Of a stretch of 64,000 nt of DNA, positions 1 to 8,717 are shown one piece after another. Both the position numbers and the translations under genes were made by a program. This DNA comes from Massilia sp. BSC265 (GTDB lineage Bacteria > Pseudomonadota > Gammaproteobacteria > Burkholderiales > Burkholderiaceae_D): assembly GCF_000740675.1 (NCBI RefSeq), contig NZ_JPXI01000018.1, positions 8,973-72,972 on the forward strand. The letters run 5' to 3'. The notes beneath the pieces were generated by a model. That model was not told where the DNA came from. It saw nothing but the letters and a program-made list of their open reading frames with translations, and did no database searches. Each line of letters begins with the position of its first letter. Position 1 is the first letter of the stretch.

Positions 1-41
1 CGCAATTCGGCAACGATTTCCTCGGTGCTGGAGATAGACAT
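1..41 (-). CDS. ribB: 3,4-dihydroxy-2-butanone 4-phosphate synthase (RibB/RibBA type), N-terminus only
   Basis: Only the first 13 complete codons are in the window. They read MSISSTEEIVAEL, which resembles the start of Oxalobacteraceae RibB/RibBA, the enzyme that makes the four-carbon unit of riboflavin from ribulose 5-phosphate. The ATG lies at 41-39 on the minus strand, with AAGGAA as a well-placed ribosome-binding site. Context supports the call: ribE and ribD lie further right on the same strand, and ribD-ribE-ribBA-ribH is a common Burkholderiales order. Whether a GTP cyclohydrolase II half follows cannot be seen. The call rests on a short peptide plus context. Confidence 0.6.
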   Translation of the reverse strand, partial: MSISSTEEIVAEL

Positions 42-402
42 ACGGATTCCTTGAAACGGGGGGATTTTTGTGTAATCCGTTATTTTAAAGGATTTACCGC
101 CTTTCAACCGAGGGACTGGCGATCCTCCTCAGCACGGCACTACGAATTCGTCAACGGTTGTTGCCACATGGCAACAATAAATTTTTTCGCTCACATCGCC
201 CTGCCCATCATTGTTAAGCTGAGCTTCCTCCACGCAACGAAGTAGCGTGTCCACGCTTGACTCGATTATGATAAAAACATTGCGGTCGCATGTACCGCCG
301 AGGCTCCCCCCCGGCGCGGCGCGGCCATTTTCTGGAGTAGCCATGGCGGTCGTTCCGCATTCATTCGACGCTTGTCCGCTTTCGCACGAAAGGCGGGAGT
401 GA
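42..402. other. Intergenic region between divergent ribB and GGDEF-EAL genes
   Basis: This 361-bp region must hold divergent promoters. It is markedly more AT-rich than its surroundings, especially 60-290. I looked for an FMN riboswitch on the minus strand and did not find its conserved core (ACCGGCGGT and GCCGACGGT-like segments). Short ORFs here lack family resemblance and ribosome-binding sites, so I call no gene. Confidence 0.6.
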
Positions 403-3093
403 ATGGCTACGATCCTGATCGTCGACGACCGGCCAAGCAACCGCGCCTTCCTGAATGCGCTGCTCGGCTTCACGGGCCACCGCCTGCTCGAGGCCGAACA
501 CGGCGCCGAGGCATTGTCCCTGGCGCGCGCCCAGCGCCCCGACCTGGTGATTACGGACCTCCTGATGCCCGTCATGGACGGCTATGAGCTGGTCCAGCAC
601 CTGCGGCAGGACCCGGACCTGCGGAGCATCCGCGTGATCTTCTTCTCGGCGGTGTATGCCGAATGCGAAACCCGGGCGATGGCAGCGCGCTGCGGCGTCG
701 CCACCGTCCTGCCCAAGCCGGCCGATCCACAGCAGATCCTCGATGCCATCAATGGCGAACTGGGCGTGCTTGAGGGCGCGCCGCCGCTGCCGGTGCCGCA
801 GCCGGCGCCGGAAAACGACCGCGCCCTGCCCTTCGACCTCGGTGCGCGCCTGGCCGAACTGGAACGCATGTGCCTGTCCCTGATCGGCGAGCGCCGCGTC
901 GAGACCCTGGCCGCGTCCTTCCTGGATGCCGCGCGCCGCGTGCTGCATGCCGATTTCGCCGCGCTGTGCCTGCTCGACCGGGGCGAACGCAGCGTGCGCC
1001 ACCTCGACACCTGGGCGCTGGGGCCCGAGTTGCTCGCTTCCGATGCGCTGGACGAAGGCCATTTACCCGGCATGCTGCTGCGCGCCAGGGCGCCGCTGCG
1101 CCTGGTGCAAGGCGATCCCTTGCTGGACGGCATTCCGTCCTGTCACCCGCCCATGGGAAGCTTCCTCGGCCTGCAGGTGCACGACCTGCAGCACCCGCAC
1201 GGCTGGCTGTACTGCGCGCGCTGCCCGGGCGCACCGGCCTTCACCGATGAGGAAGAGCGCTGGGCCACGGCGCTGGCCGCCCAGCTCGCGGTGGCCCATG
1301 AAAACCTGAACCTGTACGACGTCGTGCAGCGCCACGCCGCCCAGCTGCAGCTCGAGGCGCTGGCGCGCGCCGACGCCGACAAGGCCCTGCGCGAGAGCGA
1401 GCACCGCCTCGAGCTGGCGCGCCAGGTCTTCGACAGCACCCAGGAAGGCATCCTGATGACCGATGCCGAGGCCCGGATCGTCGCGATCAACCCGGCCTTC
1501 GAGCAGATCACCGGCTACCGCGAATCCGAGGTGCTGGGCCTGAACCCGCGCATCCTGCGCTCGGGCCGGCATGACGCCCCCTTTTACCGCAGCATGTGGC
1601 ACTGCCTGGAACAGGACGGCCAGTGGCGCGGCGAGATCTGGAACCGCCGCAAGAACGGCGAGGTCTACCCGGAGCGCCTCAGCATTAGCGCGGTGCACGA
1701 CGAGTCCGGCAAGCTGACCGCCTATGTCTCGGTGTCGACCGACCTGTCGGCGCTGAAGGCCGCGCACCACCAACTCGACTTCCTGTCCAACCACGACGGC
1801 CTCACGCTGCTGCCCAACCGCTCGCTGTTCAACGACCGCCTGCAGCAGGCCATGGCTGCCGCGCGCCAGGGCGACGGCCAGCTGGCGCTGCTGCTGTTCA
1901 ACGTCGATCGCCTCTCGCGCATCAATGACAGCCTCGGGCACGCGGCGGGCGACGCCGTGCTGCGCGAAGTGGCGCGCCGGGTGGGCGAGATCGCCGGCCC
2001 GACCGACACGGTGGCGCGCCTGTCGGGCGACGAATTCGTCCTGCTGCTCACCAGCTGCCACGATACCGAAGACATCATCCTGGCCGCGCGCCGCCTGATC
2101 GACGCCATCGCCCAGCCGCACTCGGTGGGTGGACACGACGTGGTGGTCACGGGCAGCGTCGGCATCAGCATCTTCCCGCGCGACGGCAACGCCCCGGGCG
2201 ACCTGCTGAAAGCCGCCGACGCGGCGCTCACCGAGATGAAGGGCGCGGGACGCAACGGCTTCCGCTTCTTCAAGGGCGAGATGAACGCCCAGGCGCTGCG
2301 CTGGCTGGCGCTGGAGACGCGCCTGCGGCGCGCCATCGAGCGCGAGGAACTGGCCCTGCACTACCAGCCGCAGGTCTCGCGCATCGACGGTCGCGTGGTC
2401 GGCGTGGAGGCCCTGCTGCGCTGGCGCAGCGAAGAGATCGGCACGGTCTCGCCGGGCGACTTCATTCCGCTGGCCGAGGACACGGGCCTGATCCACCCGA
2501 TCGGCGAATGGGTAATCCGCCAGGCCTGCTTCCAGAACAAGGCCTGGCAAAACGCCGGCTTGGGCCCGGTGCGGGTGGCCGTCAACGTCTCGGCCAACCA
2601 GTTCAAGGCCGGCTCGGTGAGCGGTGTCGTGCGCAAGGCTCTGTCGGACAGCGGCCTGGCACCGCGCTACCTCGAGGTGGAACTGACCGAAAGCGTGATG
2701 CTCGGCGACAGCGCCGTGGCCGAGGCCGAGATGGCCGAGCTGCGCGCCATGGGTGTGTCGCTGTCGCTGGACGACTTCGGCACCGGCTATTCCTCGCTCG
2801 GCTACCTGTCGCGCTTCCCGCTCGACAAGCTGAAGATCGACCAGACCTTCGTGCGCAATATCACCACGGAGCAGAGCAGCGCCGCCATCGCCCAGGCCAC
2901 CATCGCGCTGGCCCAGGGCCTGTCGCTGGCGGTCGTGGCCGAGGGCGTGGAAACGGTCGGGCAGCGCGACTTCCTGGGCCTGATCGGCTGCGATGTGATG
3001 CAGGGCTACCTGTACAGCCGCCCGGTGCCGGCCCACGAGATGGCGCAGCTGCTGTCCAATGGGCGTGTCGCGGTGTTGAACATGCCGCTTTGA
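403..3093 (+). CDS. Response regulator with GAF, PAS, GGDEF and EAL domains (cyclic-di-GMP phosphodiesterase candidate)
   Basis: 896 residues. The N-terminal receiver domain (about 1-120) has the acidic pair DD at 8-9, phospho-acceptor D52 in TDLLMPVMDG and K105. A GAF-like region (about 150-300), a PAS domain (about 335-450), a GGDEF domain (about 455-620) and an EAL domain (about 630-890) follow. The EAL part keeps EALLRW (from 669), an ELTES segment, DDFGTGYSS and LKID, so phosphodiesterase activity is likely. The GGDEF part reads SGDEF, and the canonical first metal-binding Asp is Asn in LLFNVDRL, so cyclase activity is doubtful. No transmembrane segment is evident, so it is a soluble protein probably driven by an unlinked histidine kinase. 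The start has GGGAG upstream. Confidence 0.9.
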   Translation: MATILIVDDRPSNRAFLNALLGFTGHRLLEAEHGAEALSLARAQRPDLVITDLLMPVMDGYELVQHLRQDPDLRSIRVIFFSAVYAECETRAMAARCGVATVLPKPADPQQILDAINGELGVLEGAPPLPVPQPAPENDRALPFDLGARLAELERMCLSLIGERRVETLAASFLDAARRVLHADFAALCLLDRGERSVRHLDTWALGPELLASDALDEGHLPGMLLRARAPLRLVQGDPLLDGIPSCHPPMGSFLGLQVHDLQHPHGWLYCARCPGAPAFTDEEERWATALAAQLAVAHENLNLYDVVQRHAAQLQLEALARADADKALRESEHRLELARQVFDSTQEGILMTDAEARIVAINPAFEQITGYRESEVLGLNPRILRSGRHDAPFYRSMWHCLEQDGQWRGEIWNRRKNGEVYPERLSISAVHDESGKLTAYVSVSTDLSALKAAHHQLDFLSNHDGLTLLPNRSLFNDRLQQAMAAARQGDGQLALLLFNVDRLSRINDSLGHAAGDAVLREVARRVGEIAGPTDTVARLSGDEFVLLLTSCHDTEDIILAARRLIDAIAQPHSVGGHDVVVTGSVGISIFPRDGNAPGDLLKAADAALTEMKGAGRNGFRFFKGEMNAQALRWLALETRLRRAIEREELALHYQPQVSRIDGRVVGVEALLRWRSEEIGTVSPGDFIPLAEDTGLIHPIGEWVIRQACFQNKAWQNAGLGPVRVAVNVSANQFKAGSVSGVVRKALSDSGLAPRYLEVELTESVMLGDSAVAEAEMAELRAMGVSLSLDDFGTGYSSLGYLSRFPLDKLKIDQTFVRNITTEQSSAAIAQATIALAQGLSLAVVAEGVETVGQRDFLGLIGCDVMQGYLYSRPVPAHEMAQLLSNGRVAVLNMPL

Positions 3094-3110
3094 ACATGCC
3101 GCTTTGAACA
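3077..3110 (+). repeat. 14-bp tandem duplication at the 3' end of the GGDEF-EAL gene
   Basis: The unit TGAACATGCCGCTT occurs twice back to back (3077-3090 and 3091-3104), followed by a partial third TGAACA. The first copy encodes the last residues (NMPL) and the second supplies the TGA stop. It looks like a recent replication-slippage duplication. Confidence 0.8.
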
Positions 3111-3185
3111 CGCATATACGACAACGCAACAGTGCAGTCCGGCATGCGCGGTAGAATGCATACTCGTCCACAGAATGGATCCCCG

Positions 3186-6122
3186 ATGAGCAAGAATGTC
3201 GTACGCGGCCTCTGCCTGGCCGCGCTGCTCTGCGCACACGCGCTGGCAGGCCCGGCCGCGGCCGTCCCGGTCACCGGCAAGGCGGCGGGCGCCGCTCCCA
3301 CTGCCAAGGCCACCGGCGATGCCGCCTCTGTGCTGCGCCTCGACGCCCTGATCCCGGTCGGCCCGCAGGTCAAGGTAGGCAAGCTTGCGAACGGCCTGAC
3401 CTATTACATCCAGCGCAACGCCCGCCCCGAACGCAAGCTCGAGCTGCGGCTCGTGGTCAAGGCCGGCTCCATCCTCGAAGACGAGGACCAGCGCGGCCTG
3501 GCCCACTTTGTCGAGCACATGGCCTTCAACGGCTCGACCAACTTCCGCAAGCACGAGCTGGTGTCCTACCTGCAGTCGATCGGCGTCGGCTACGGCGCCG
3601 ACCTGAACGCCTATACCTCGTTCGACGAGACCGTCTACATCCTGCCGATCCCCACCGACAAGCCGGAACATGTGTCCAGGGCCTTCCAGGTGCTGGAAGA
3701 CTGGGCCCACGGCCTGCAATTCGATCCGGAGGCGGTCGAGAAGGAACGCGGCATCGTGCTGGAAGAGCTGCGCCTCGGCAAAGGCGCCTCGGACCGCATG
3801 GGAAAGCAGATCATGCCGGCGATCTTCAATGGGTCGAAATACGCCGAGCGCCTGCCGATCGGCACCGAAGAGGTGCTGCGCAACTTCAAGCCCGAGGCCC
3901 TGGCCCGTTTCTATCGCGACTGGTACCGTCCCGACCTGATGGCGGTGGTGGTGGTGGGCGACATCGATCCACTGCGGGCCGAAAAGCTGGTGAAGGCGCA
4001 TTTCGCCCACCTGAAGAACCCGGTGCCGGCGCGCCCGCGTGCCTATGCCGAAATTCCGGCGCGCCAGGCTACCCAGGCGCTGGTGGTCACCGACAAGGAG
4101 GCCACCGGCAACGCGGTGCTGATCCGCTACCCGGTCCAGCCGGTGATCGAAGCCGGCACCATCCGCGCCTACCGCGACGACCTGGTGCAATCGCTGTTTT
4201 CCGCCATGCTCAACCAGCGCCTGCAGGAACTGTCGCAGCTGCCGGAACCGCCCTTCATGGGCGCCAGCAGCTCGCTCGGCAAGCTGACCCCGCGCTACCG
4301 TTCCTACAATGCCTCGGCCGCGCTGGGCCCGCGCGGCGCCGAAGCGGCCCTGACCGCCCTGGTGGAGGAAAACGAGCGTGCGCGCCGCTACGGCTTCGGC
4401 GCGGCCGAACTGGAGCGGGTCAAGAAAAGCCTGATGCGCCAGTACGAGCAGGCCTGGAACGAGCGCGCCAAGAGCGATTCCAGCACCTATGCCGCCGAGT
4501 ACATCCGCAACTTCCTGCAGCAGGAAGCGATTCCCGGCATCGATACCGAATACCGCTACGTCAGGGAACTGGTGCCCGGCATTACGCTCGACGAAGTCAA
4601 CGCCTATGCGCGCCGCACCATTCCCGCGGATTCGGGCAAGCTGGTGCTGTACACCGGCGTGACCCGTGACGATACGCCGCAGGGCCCGCAACTGCTGGCG
4701 GCGGTCGCCGGCGCCGAGCGCGCCGAACTGCGCCCGCACGATGAGAAGGCGGTGGCGGCGCGCCTGATGGACCGTCCGCCCTCGCCGGGCAGGATCGTGG
4801 CAGAGTCGATTGATGCGGCGCTCGGCCTGACGCGCCTGACGCTGTCGAACGGCGTCAAGGTGATCCTGAAGCCGACCGACTTCCGCAACGACCAGGTAAT
4901 GATGAGCGCCGCCCGCTTCGGCGGCCAGAGCCTGTACGGCGACCAGGACATCCTGAATGCGCGCTTTGCCAATGCCATTGTTGCCAGCATGGGCGTCAGG
5001 GACTTCACCCCGCTCGACATGCGCAAGATCCTGGCCGGCAAGGCGGCCCAGGTGGACGTCGGCCTGGCCAACTATACCGACGTGGTGGTGGGCGCCTCGG
5101 GCGCCACCGACATCGAGACCATGTTGCAGCTGACCTGGTTGAAGTTCCACGGTGTGCGGCGCGACGAAGCTTTGTTCCGCTCCTACGTCGGCAAGCAAGC
5201 CGAGCAGGCGCGCAACCAGACCGCGCAACCGGGCGCGCGCTTCGGCGACGCGGTGATGGCGGCGCTGTACAACAAGCACCCGCGCGCGCCGCGCACCCTG
5301 AAGGCCGAGGAATACGAGCAGATCGACCTCGACCGCAGCATCGACATCTTCCGCCAGCGTTTTTCCAGCGCCAAGGACCTGACCTTCATCCTGGTCGGCA
5401 GTTTCGAGGTGGCCGCCCTCAAGCCGCTGCTGGCGACCTACCTCGGCAGCCTGCCGACGTCCGAGCTCACGGTGGCCTACCGCGACGTCGGCCTGCGCCC
5501 GGCGACGGGCGTGGTCAAGCGCGAAGTGCGTAGCGGCACGGAACCGAAGAGCACGATCTCGTTGACCTTCACCGGAACGGCCGAGTTCAGCGACGCCGAG
5601 CAGCTGCGCCTGGCTGCGCTGCTCGAAGTGGTCAACCTGCGCCTCATCGGCGTGCTGCGCGAGAAGATGGCCCTGATCTACGGCGGCGGCGCATCGGGGG
5701 TGCTGAGCAAGATCCCCTACGGGAACTATTCGATCGGTGTCACGCTGCCGACCGGGCCGGAGCACGTGGACAAGGTGATCGCGGCGACCTTCGACGAAAT
5801 CAGGCGCCTGCAGGCCGAGGGGCCGGAGGCCGCCGACCTGGACAAGGTGAAGAGCAACTGGATCCAGAACCACCGCCGCTCGCTGCGCGAGAACGGCTAC
5901 TGGCTGGGTTACTTGCAGACGGCGCTGAGCGAAGGGACGGACCCAGGGGCGATCCTGGAGGTCGAGAAGCAGGTGCGGGCGATTTCGGCGGAGGAGATCC
6001 GCGCGGCCGCGCGGCGCTACTTCAACGAGCAGAATTACGTGCAGGTGGTGTTGAATCCGGAGAAGCAGACCGCTACGGCGGTGGCGGCGTCCGGCAGCGG
6101 CAACACGGCGCCTGGCGGTTGA
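3186..6122 (+). CDS. M16 (pitrilysin/insulinase) family zinc metallopeptidase, exported
   Basis: 978 residues from the chosen ATG at 3186. An upstream in-frame ATG at 3132 would add 18 residues in front of a clear signal peptide (MSKNVVRGLCLAALLCAHAL), so the internal start is preferred. The N-terminal half has the inverted zinc motif HFVEH (about 107-111) and the downstream glutamate region KERGIVLEEL. The C-terminal half is a second M16 fold without the motif, as is usual for this two-lobed class. It probably degrades peptides in the periplasm. It lies 92 bp after the GGDEF-EAL gene and runs convergently into ribE, splitting the riboflavin genes. Confidence 0.92.
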   Translation: MSKNVVRGLCLAALLCAHALAGPAAAVPVTGKAAGAAPTAKATGDAASVLRLDALIPVGPQVKVGKLANGLTYYIQRNARPERKLELRLVVKAGSILEDEDQRGLAHFVEHMAFNGSTNFRKHELVSYLQSIGVGYGADLNAYTSFDETVYILPIPTDKPEHVSRAFQVLEDWAHGLQFDPEAVEKERGIVLEELRLGKGASDRMGKQIMPAIFNGSKYAERLPIGTEEVLRNFKPEALARFYRDWYRPDLMAVVVVGDIDPLRAEKLVKAHFAHLKNPVPARPRAYAEIPARQATQALVVTDKEATGNAVLIRYPVQPVIEAGTIRAYRDDLVQSLFSAMLNQRLQELSQLPEPPFMGASSSLGKLTPRYRSYNASAALGPRGAEAALTALVEENERARRYGFGAAELERVKKSLMRQYEQAWNERAKSDSSTYAAEYIRNFLQQEAIPGIDTEYRYVRELVPGITLDEVNAYARRTIPADSGKLVLYTGVTRDDTPQGPQLLAAVAGAERAELRPHDEKAVAARLMDRPPSPGRIVAESIDAALGLTRLTLSNGVKVILKPTDFRNDQVMMSAARFGGQSLYGDQDILNARFANAIVASMGVRDFTPLDMRKILAGKAAQVDVGLANYTDVVVGASGATDIETMLQLTWLKFHGVRRDEALFRSYVGKQAEQARNQTAQPGARFGDAVMAALYNKHPRAPRTLKAEEYEQIDLDRSIDIFRQRFSSAKDLTFILVGSFEVAALKPLLATYLGSLPTSELTVAYRDVGLRPATGVVKREVRSGTEPKSTISLTFTGTAEFSDAEQLRLAALLEVVNLRLIGVLREKMALIYGGGASGVLSKIPYGNYSIGVTLPTGPEHVDKVIAATFDEIRRLQAEGPEAADLDKVKSNWIQNHRRSLRENGYWLGYLQTALSEGTDPGAILEVEKQVRAISAEEIRAAARRYFNEQNYVQVVLNPEKQTATAVAASGSGNTAPGG

Positions 6123-6126
6123 TGTT

Positions 6127-6252
6127 GTCGGGTGGGCGGGTTCCCGCCCGCGCGATGATCGCTATCGGCTCCGCTCTCGGACGCAATGATCTTGCTGCTG
6201 CTTGACCGCGTGGACGCATATCGGCCACTGGCCCGATATGCGCCCACCCTAC
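6127..6252. repeat. GTAGGGTGGGC-type composite intergenic palindrome, copy 1
   Basis: The 126-bp element starts GTCGGGTGGGCGGG and ends GCGCCCACCCTAC, so its ends are imperfect inverted repeats. Inside are a hairpin at the left (GGGCGGG TT CCCGCCC), the segment ACCGCGTGGACG (about 6205-6216), and a right-hand hairpin with stem CATATCGG/CCGATATG. The same architecture recurs at 51602-51730, and a minimal version is at 49140-49171. It fills the gap between the convergent M16 peptidase and ribE genes, so it may also act as a bidirectional terminator. It looks like a REP/BIME or MITE-type repeat. Confidence 0.7.
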
Positions 6253-6255
6253 GAT

Positions 6256-6882
6256 TCAATCTTTCGCGGAAAGCATGCGCTCCACGTAGCGCGCGATCAG
6301 GTCGATCTCCAGGTTCACCTTCGAGCCCGCCTTCAGGTGCTTGAGCGTCGTCACCTCGATCGTGTGCGGGATCAGGTTGATCGAGAAGCGGCATACCTTG
6401 CCGCCCTCGCCTTCGATGTCCTCGACCCGGTTCACCGTCAGCGACACGCCGTTGACCACCACCGAGCCCTTGTAGGCGAGGAACTTGGCCAGCTCCCAGG
6501 GCGCATCGACGACCAGCTCGCGCGATTCGCCGACCGGCTCGAAGCTGTGCACGGTACCCAGCCCGTCCACATGGCCGGAGACAAGGTGGCCGCCCAGCCG
6601 CTCGGCCAGGGTCAGCGCCTTTTCCAGGTTGACTTCGCCGGGCGACGCCAATCCCACTGTCTTGTTCAGGCTTTCGCGCGAAACGTCCACGGTGAAGGCC
6701 TTGTCGGTCTTGGCGACAACGGTCATGCAGGCGCCATTGATGGCGATCGAGTCGCCCAGCGCGACGTCCGCCAGTCCCAAGGGGCCGGCGTCGACTTCCA
6801 GGCGCACGCCCGCGAAGGAGCCGCCTTCGAGCGGGGTGACCGAAGTGATGTTGCCGACGGCGGCGACGATTCCAGTAAACAT
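6256..6882 (-). CDS. ribE: Riboflavin synthase, alpha subunit
   Basis: 208 residues beginning MFTGIVAAVG, the hallmark start of riboflavin synthase, which dismutates two 6,7-dimethyl-8-ribityllumazine molecules to riboflavin. Two homologous lumazine-binding repeats are visible: the first has INGACMTVV, the second has VNGVSLTVN about 95 residues later. Length is normal for the family. GAGGAA lies upstream of the ATG. It begins 24 bp after the ribD stop and is probably co-transcribed with it. The next riboflavin gene in the expected order, ribB/ribBA, is displaced to the left window edge by two opposite-strand genes. Confidence 0.97.
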   Translation of the reverse strand: MFTGIVAAVGNITSVTPLEGGSFAGVRLEVDAGPLGLADVALGDSIAINGACMTVVAKTDKAFTVDVSRESLNKTVGLASPGEVNLEKALTLAERLGGHLVSGHVDGLGTVHSFEPVGESRELVVDAPWELAKFLAYKGSVVVNGVSLTVNRVEDIEGEGGKVCRFSINLIPHTIEVTTLKHLKAGSKVNLEIDLIARYVERMLSAKD

Positions 6883-6906
6883 GTGAACTTGTTCCTCAGT
6901 GTTGAC

Positions 6907-8043
6907 TCAGTGTTGAATGTTTGTGTTGGCGAAGCGGGCCAGGATGCGGATGTCCTCGCCGACCCGCGCCACGTCGTGGAAGCGCAGCTGGCGCTTGTCG
7001 CCAAGGCGCGCCAGCGGCGGCAGCGCGAACATGCCCTGCCCCGGCCCGATCAGGCTGGGCGCCAGGTAGACCAGCAGTTCGTCGACGCAGCCCTCGCGCA
7101 CCATCGACGCATTCAGTTTCGAGCCGGCTTCCACGTGCACCTCGTTGATTTCGCGCCGGCCGAGCTCGCGGATCAGCTCGGGCAGGTCGACCTTGCCCTG
7201 CGCATTCGGGAGAGTGAATACGTCATGGCCCGCCGCGCGCAAGGCGGCGGCTTTCTCTGCGCATTTTCCCTGCACGTCGACGGCGGCCACGATCCAGCAC
7301 GGCTCGCCCTGCAGGATGCGGGCGCCCGGGTCGATCTCGAGCCGGCTGTCGACGATCACGCGACGCGGCGGCAAAGGGGTATCGATGCCGCGCACGGTCA
7401 GCTGCGGGTCGTCGGCCTTGACCGTGCCGATGCCGGTCAGGATCGCCTGCGCGCGGGCGCGCCAGGCGTGGCCGTCGGCACGGGCATCCGGTCCGGTGAT
7501 CCACTGGCTCTCGCCACCGGCCAGGGCGGTGGCGCCGTCCAGGCTGGCGGCCACTTTCAGGCGCACCCAGGGCAGGCCGCGCCGCATGCGCGAGAAGAAG
7601 CCGATGTTCAGTTCATGGGCCTGCTCGGCCAGCACGCCCGAGGTGACGGCGATGCCTGCGGCTTCCAGCTGGGCCAGGCCGCGTCCGGCGACGAGGGGAT
7701 TGGGGTCGGTCATGGCGGCCACCACCCGCCCGACGCCGGCCTGCACCAGCGCGTTGGAGCACGGCGGCGTGCGGCCGTAATGGCTGCACGGCTCCAGCGT
7801 GACGTAGGCGGTGGCGCCACGCACGTCGTTGCCGCGCGCCTGGGCGTCGCGCAGCGCCTGGATCTCGGCGTGCGCCTGCCCGGCGGGCTGGGTGTGGCCG
7901 GCGCCGATGACGGCGCCATCGCGCACGATCACGCAGCCGATCCGGGGATTGGGCGCCGTGAGGTACATGCCTTTCGCCGCCCAGTGCAGGGCCAGCGCCA
8001 TGCCGTCGGTATCGTTGAGAATCTGTGCCGTGTCGTTTGCCAA
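6907..8043 (-). CDS. ribD: Bifunctional diaminohydroxyphosphoribosylaminopyrimidine deaminase / 5-amino-6-(5-phosphoribosylamino)uracil reductase
   Basis: It catalyses the second and third steps of riboflavin synthesis. The N-terminal cytidine-deaminase-like domain has zinc-binding HAE and PCSHYGRTPPC. The C-terminal reductase domain (from about residue 150) has the SLDGATAL region. The frame is open to an ATG at 8133, but that would add an Ala/Arg-rich tail encoded by an 11-bp tandem repeat. I therefore prefer the TTG at 8043, with GGAACGGAAC upstream, giving 378 residues, close to the family norm. An ATG at 8001 would cut into the first helix and has no ribosome-binding site. The enzyme call is certain; the start is tentative. 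Confidence 0.93.
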   Translation of the reverse strand: MANDTAQILNDTDGMALALHWAAKGMYLTAPNPRIGCVIVRDGAVIGAGHTQPAGQAHAEIQALRDAQARGNDVRGATAYVTLEPCSHYGRTPPCSNALVQAGVGRVVAAMTDPNPLVAGRGLAQLEAAGIAVTSGVLAEQAHELNIGFFSRMRRGLPWVRLKVAASLDGATALAGGESQWITGPDARADGHAWRARAQAILTGIGTVKADDPQLTVRGIDTPLPPRRVIVDSRLEIDPGARILQGEPCWIVAAVDVQGKCAEKAAALRAAGHDVFTLPNAQGKVDLPELIRELGRREINEVHVEAGSKLNASMVREGCVDELLVYLAPSLIGPGQGMFALPPLARLGDKRQLRFHDVARVGEDIRILARFANTNIQH

Positions 8044-8089
8044 GGTGTTCCGTTCCGCTATCAAGGCCCTGCCCGCTTCCGTTCCCGGG

Positions 8090-8131
8090 GCCGCTGCCGC
8101 GCCGCTGCCGCGCCGCTGCCGCGCCGCTGCC
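8090..8131. repeat. 11-bp tandem repeat upstream of ribD
   Basis: The unit GCCGCTGCCGC occurs three times without error, plus a nine-base partial copy. It lies between fimT and ribD. It creates the artificial Ala/Arg-rich extension of the longest ribD reading frame, so it matters for the choice of start. Confidence 0.85.
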
Positions 8132-8147
8132 ATCTATGCGGCTGCGG

Positions 8148-8717
8148 CTAGCGCGGTGCCTGCGCGCCCTCGCAGCCGTCGTCGCGCGCCGGGTTGCACT
8201 GCCGTATGCGTCCGAGCATGTTGATTTTAATACGCCGGGTCTGCCCCCCGTGGAACAGCGAGAGCGTACCGAGCCGTGCTGCACCGCTGTTGGTGTCGCT
8301 GCAGCTGCGTCCGGCGCCATTGTAGGCGATGTACTGTGGCGGCGCTGACTGGGTGAAGGAAAAGTCGATCCGGACGCCTTGCGGCAGCGGCCCGTGCACC
8401 GCCAGCACCTCGTCCGCCGCGCTTGGCTGGCGGTCGCCGTCCCGGTCGATGAACACCGTCCAGCCCCGCGTCCAGTCGGCTCCGCCGGGGTCGCGCGGCG
8501 CCAGCTTGACCTGTTCGTTGCGGGCGATCGCCTGCGCCCGGGTGTGCAGGATGGCGTCATGCAGTTCGCCGGAGGCGGCCTTGAGCTGCTGCGCCGTGAC
8601 GAGCGCGTGCAGGTCCGGCGCGGCCACGGCGAAGGCCGCGGCAGCAATGGCGAGCACCACGGCCAGTTCGGCCAGCGTGGCGCCACGGTCTGGCCGGCGC
8701 ATCGGCGCGCCCCTCAT
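8148..8717 (-). CDS. fimT: Type IV pilus minor pilin, FimT/GspH family
   Basis: 189 residues (184 from a second ATG at 8702). The prepilin signature is RG-ATLAEL, with a glycine before the cleavage site and Glu at mature position +5, followed by a hydrophobic helix (AVVLAIAAAAFAVA). The body has the FimT/GspH region with QAIARNEQV and the FIDRDGDRQ loop. Cysteines near the C-terminus could form disulfides. Its ATG overlaps the stop of the preceding pilE-like gene (ATGA at 8717-8714), so translation is probably coupled. It is the last gene of the minor-pilin operon and is likely part of the pilus-priming complex. Confidence 0.88.
   Translation of the reverse strand: MRGAPMRRPDRGATLAELAVVLAIAAAAFAVAAPDLHALVTAQQLKAASGELHDAILHTRAQAIARNEQVKLAPRDPGGADWTRGWTVFIDRDGDRQPSAADEVLAVHGPLPQGVRIDFSFTQSAPPQYIAYNGAGRSCSDTNSGAARLGTLSLFHGGQTRRIKINMLGRIRQCNPARDDGCEGAQAPR

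Noticed and set aside
42..402. FMN riboswitch upstream of the ribB-like gene
   Set aside because: The conserved RFN core segments are not present on the minus strand in this region.
3006..5873. A 955-codon minus-strand frame opposite the M16 peptidase
   Set aside because: The plus strand encodes an intact M16 peptidase with signal peptide and zinc motif. The antisense product has only low-complexity composition.
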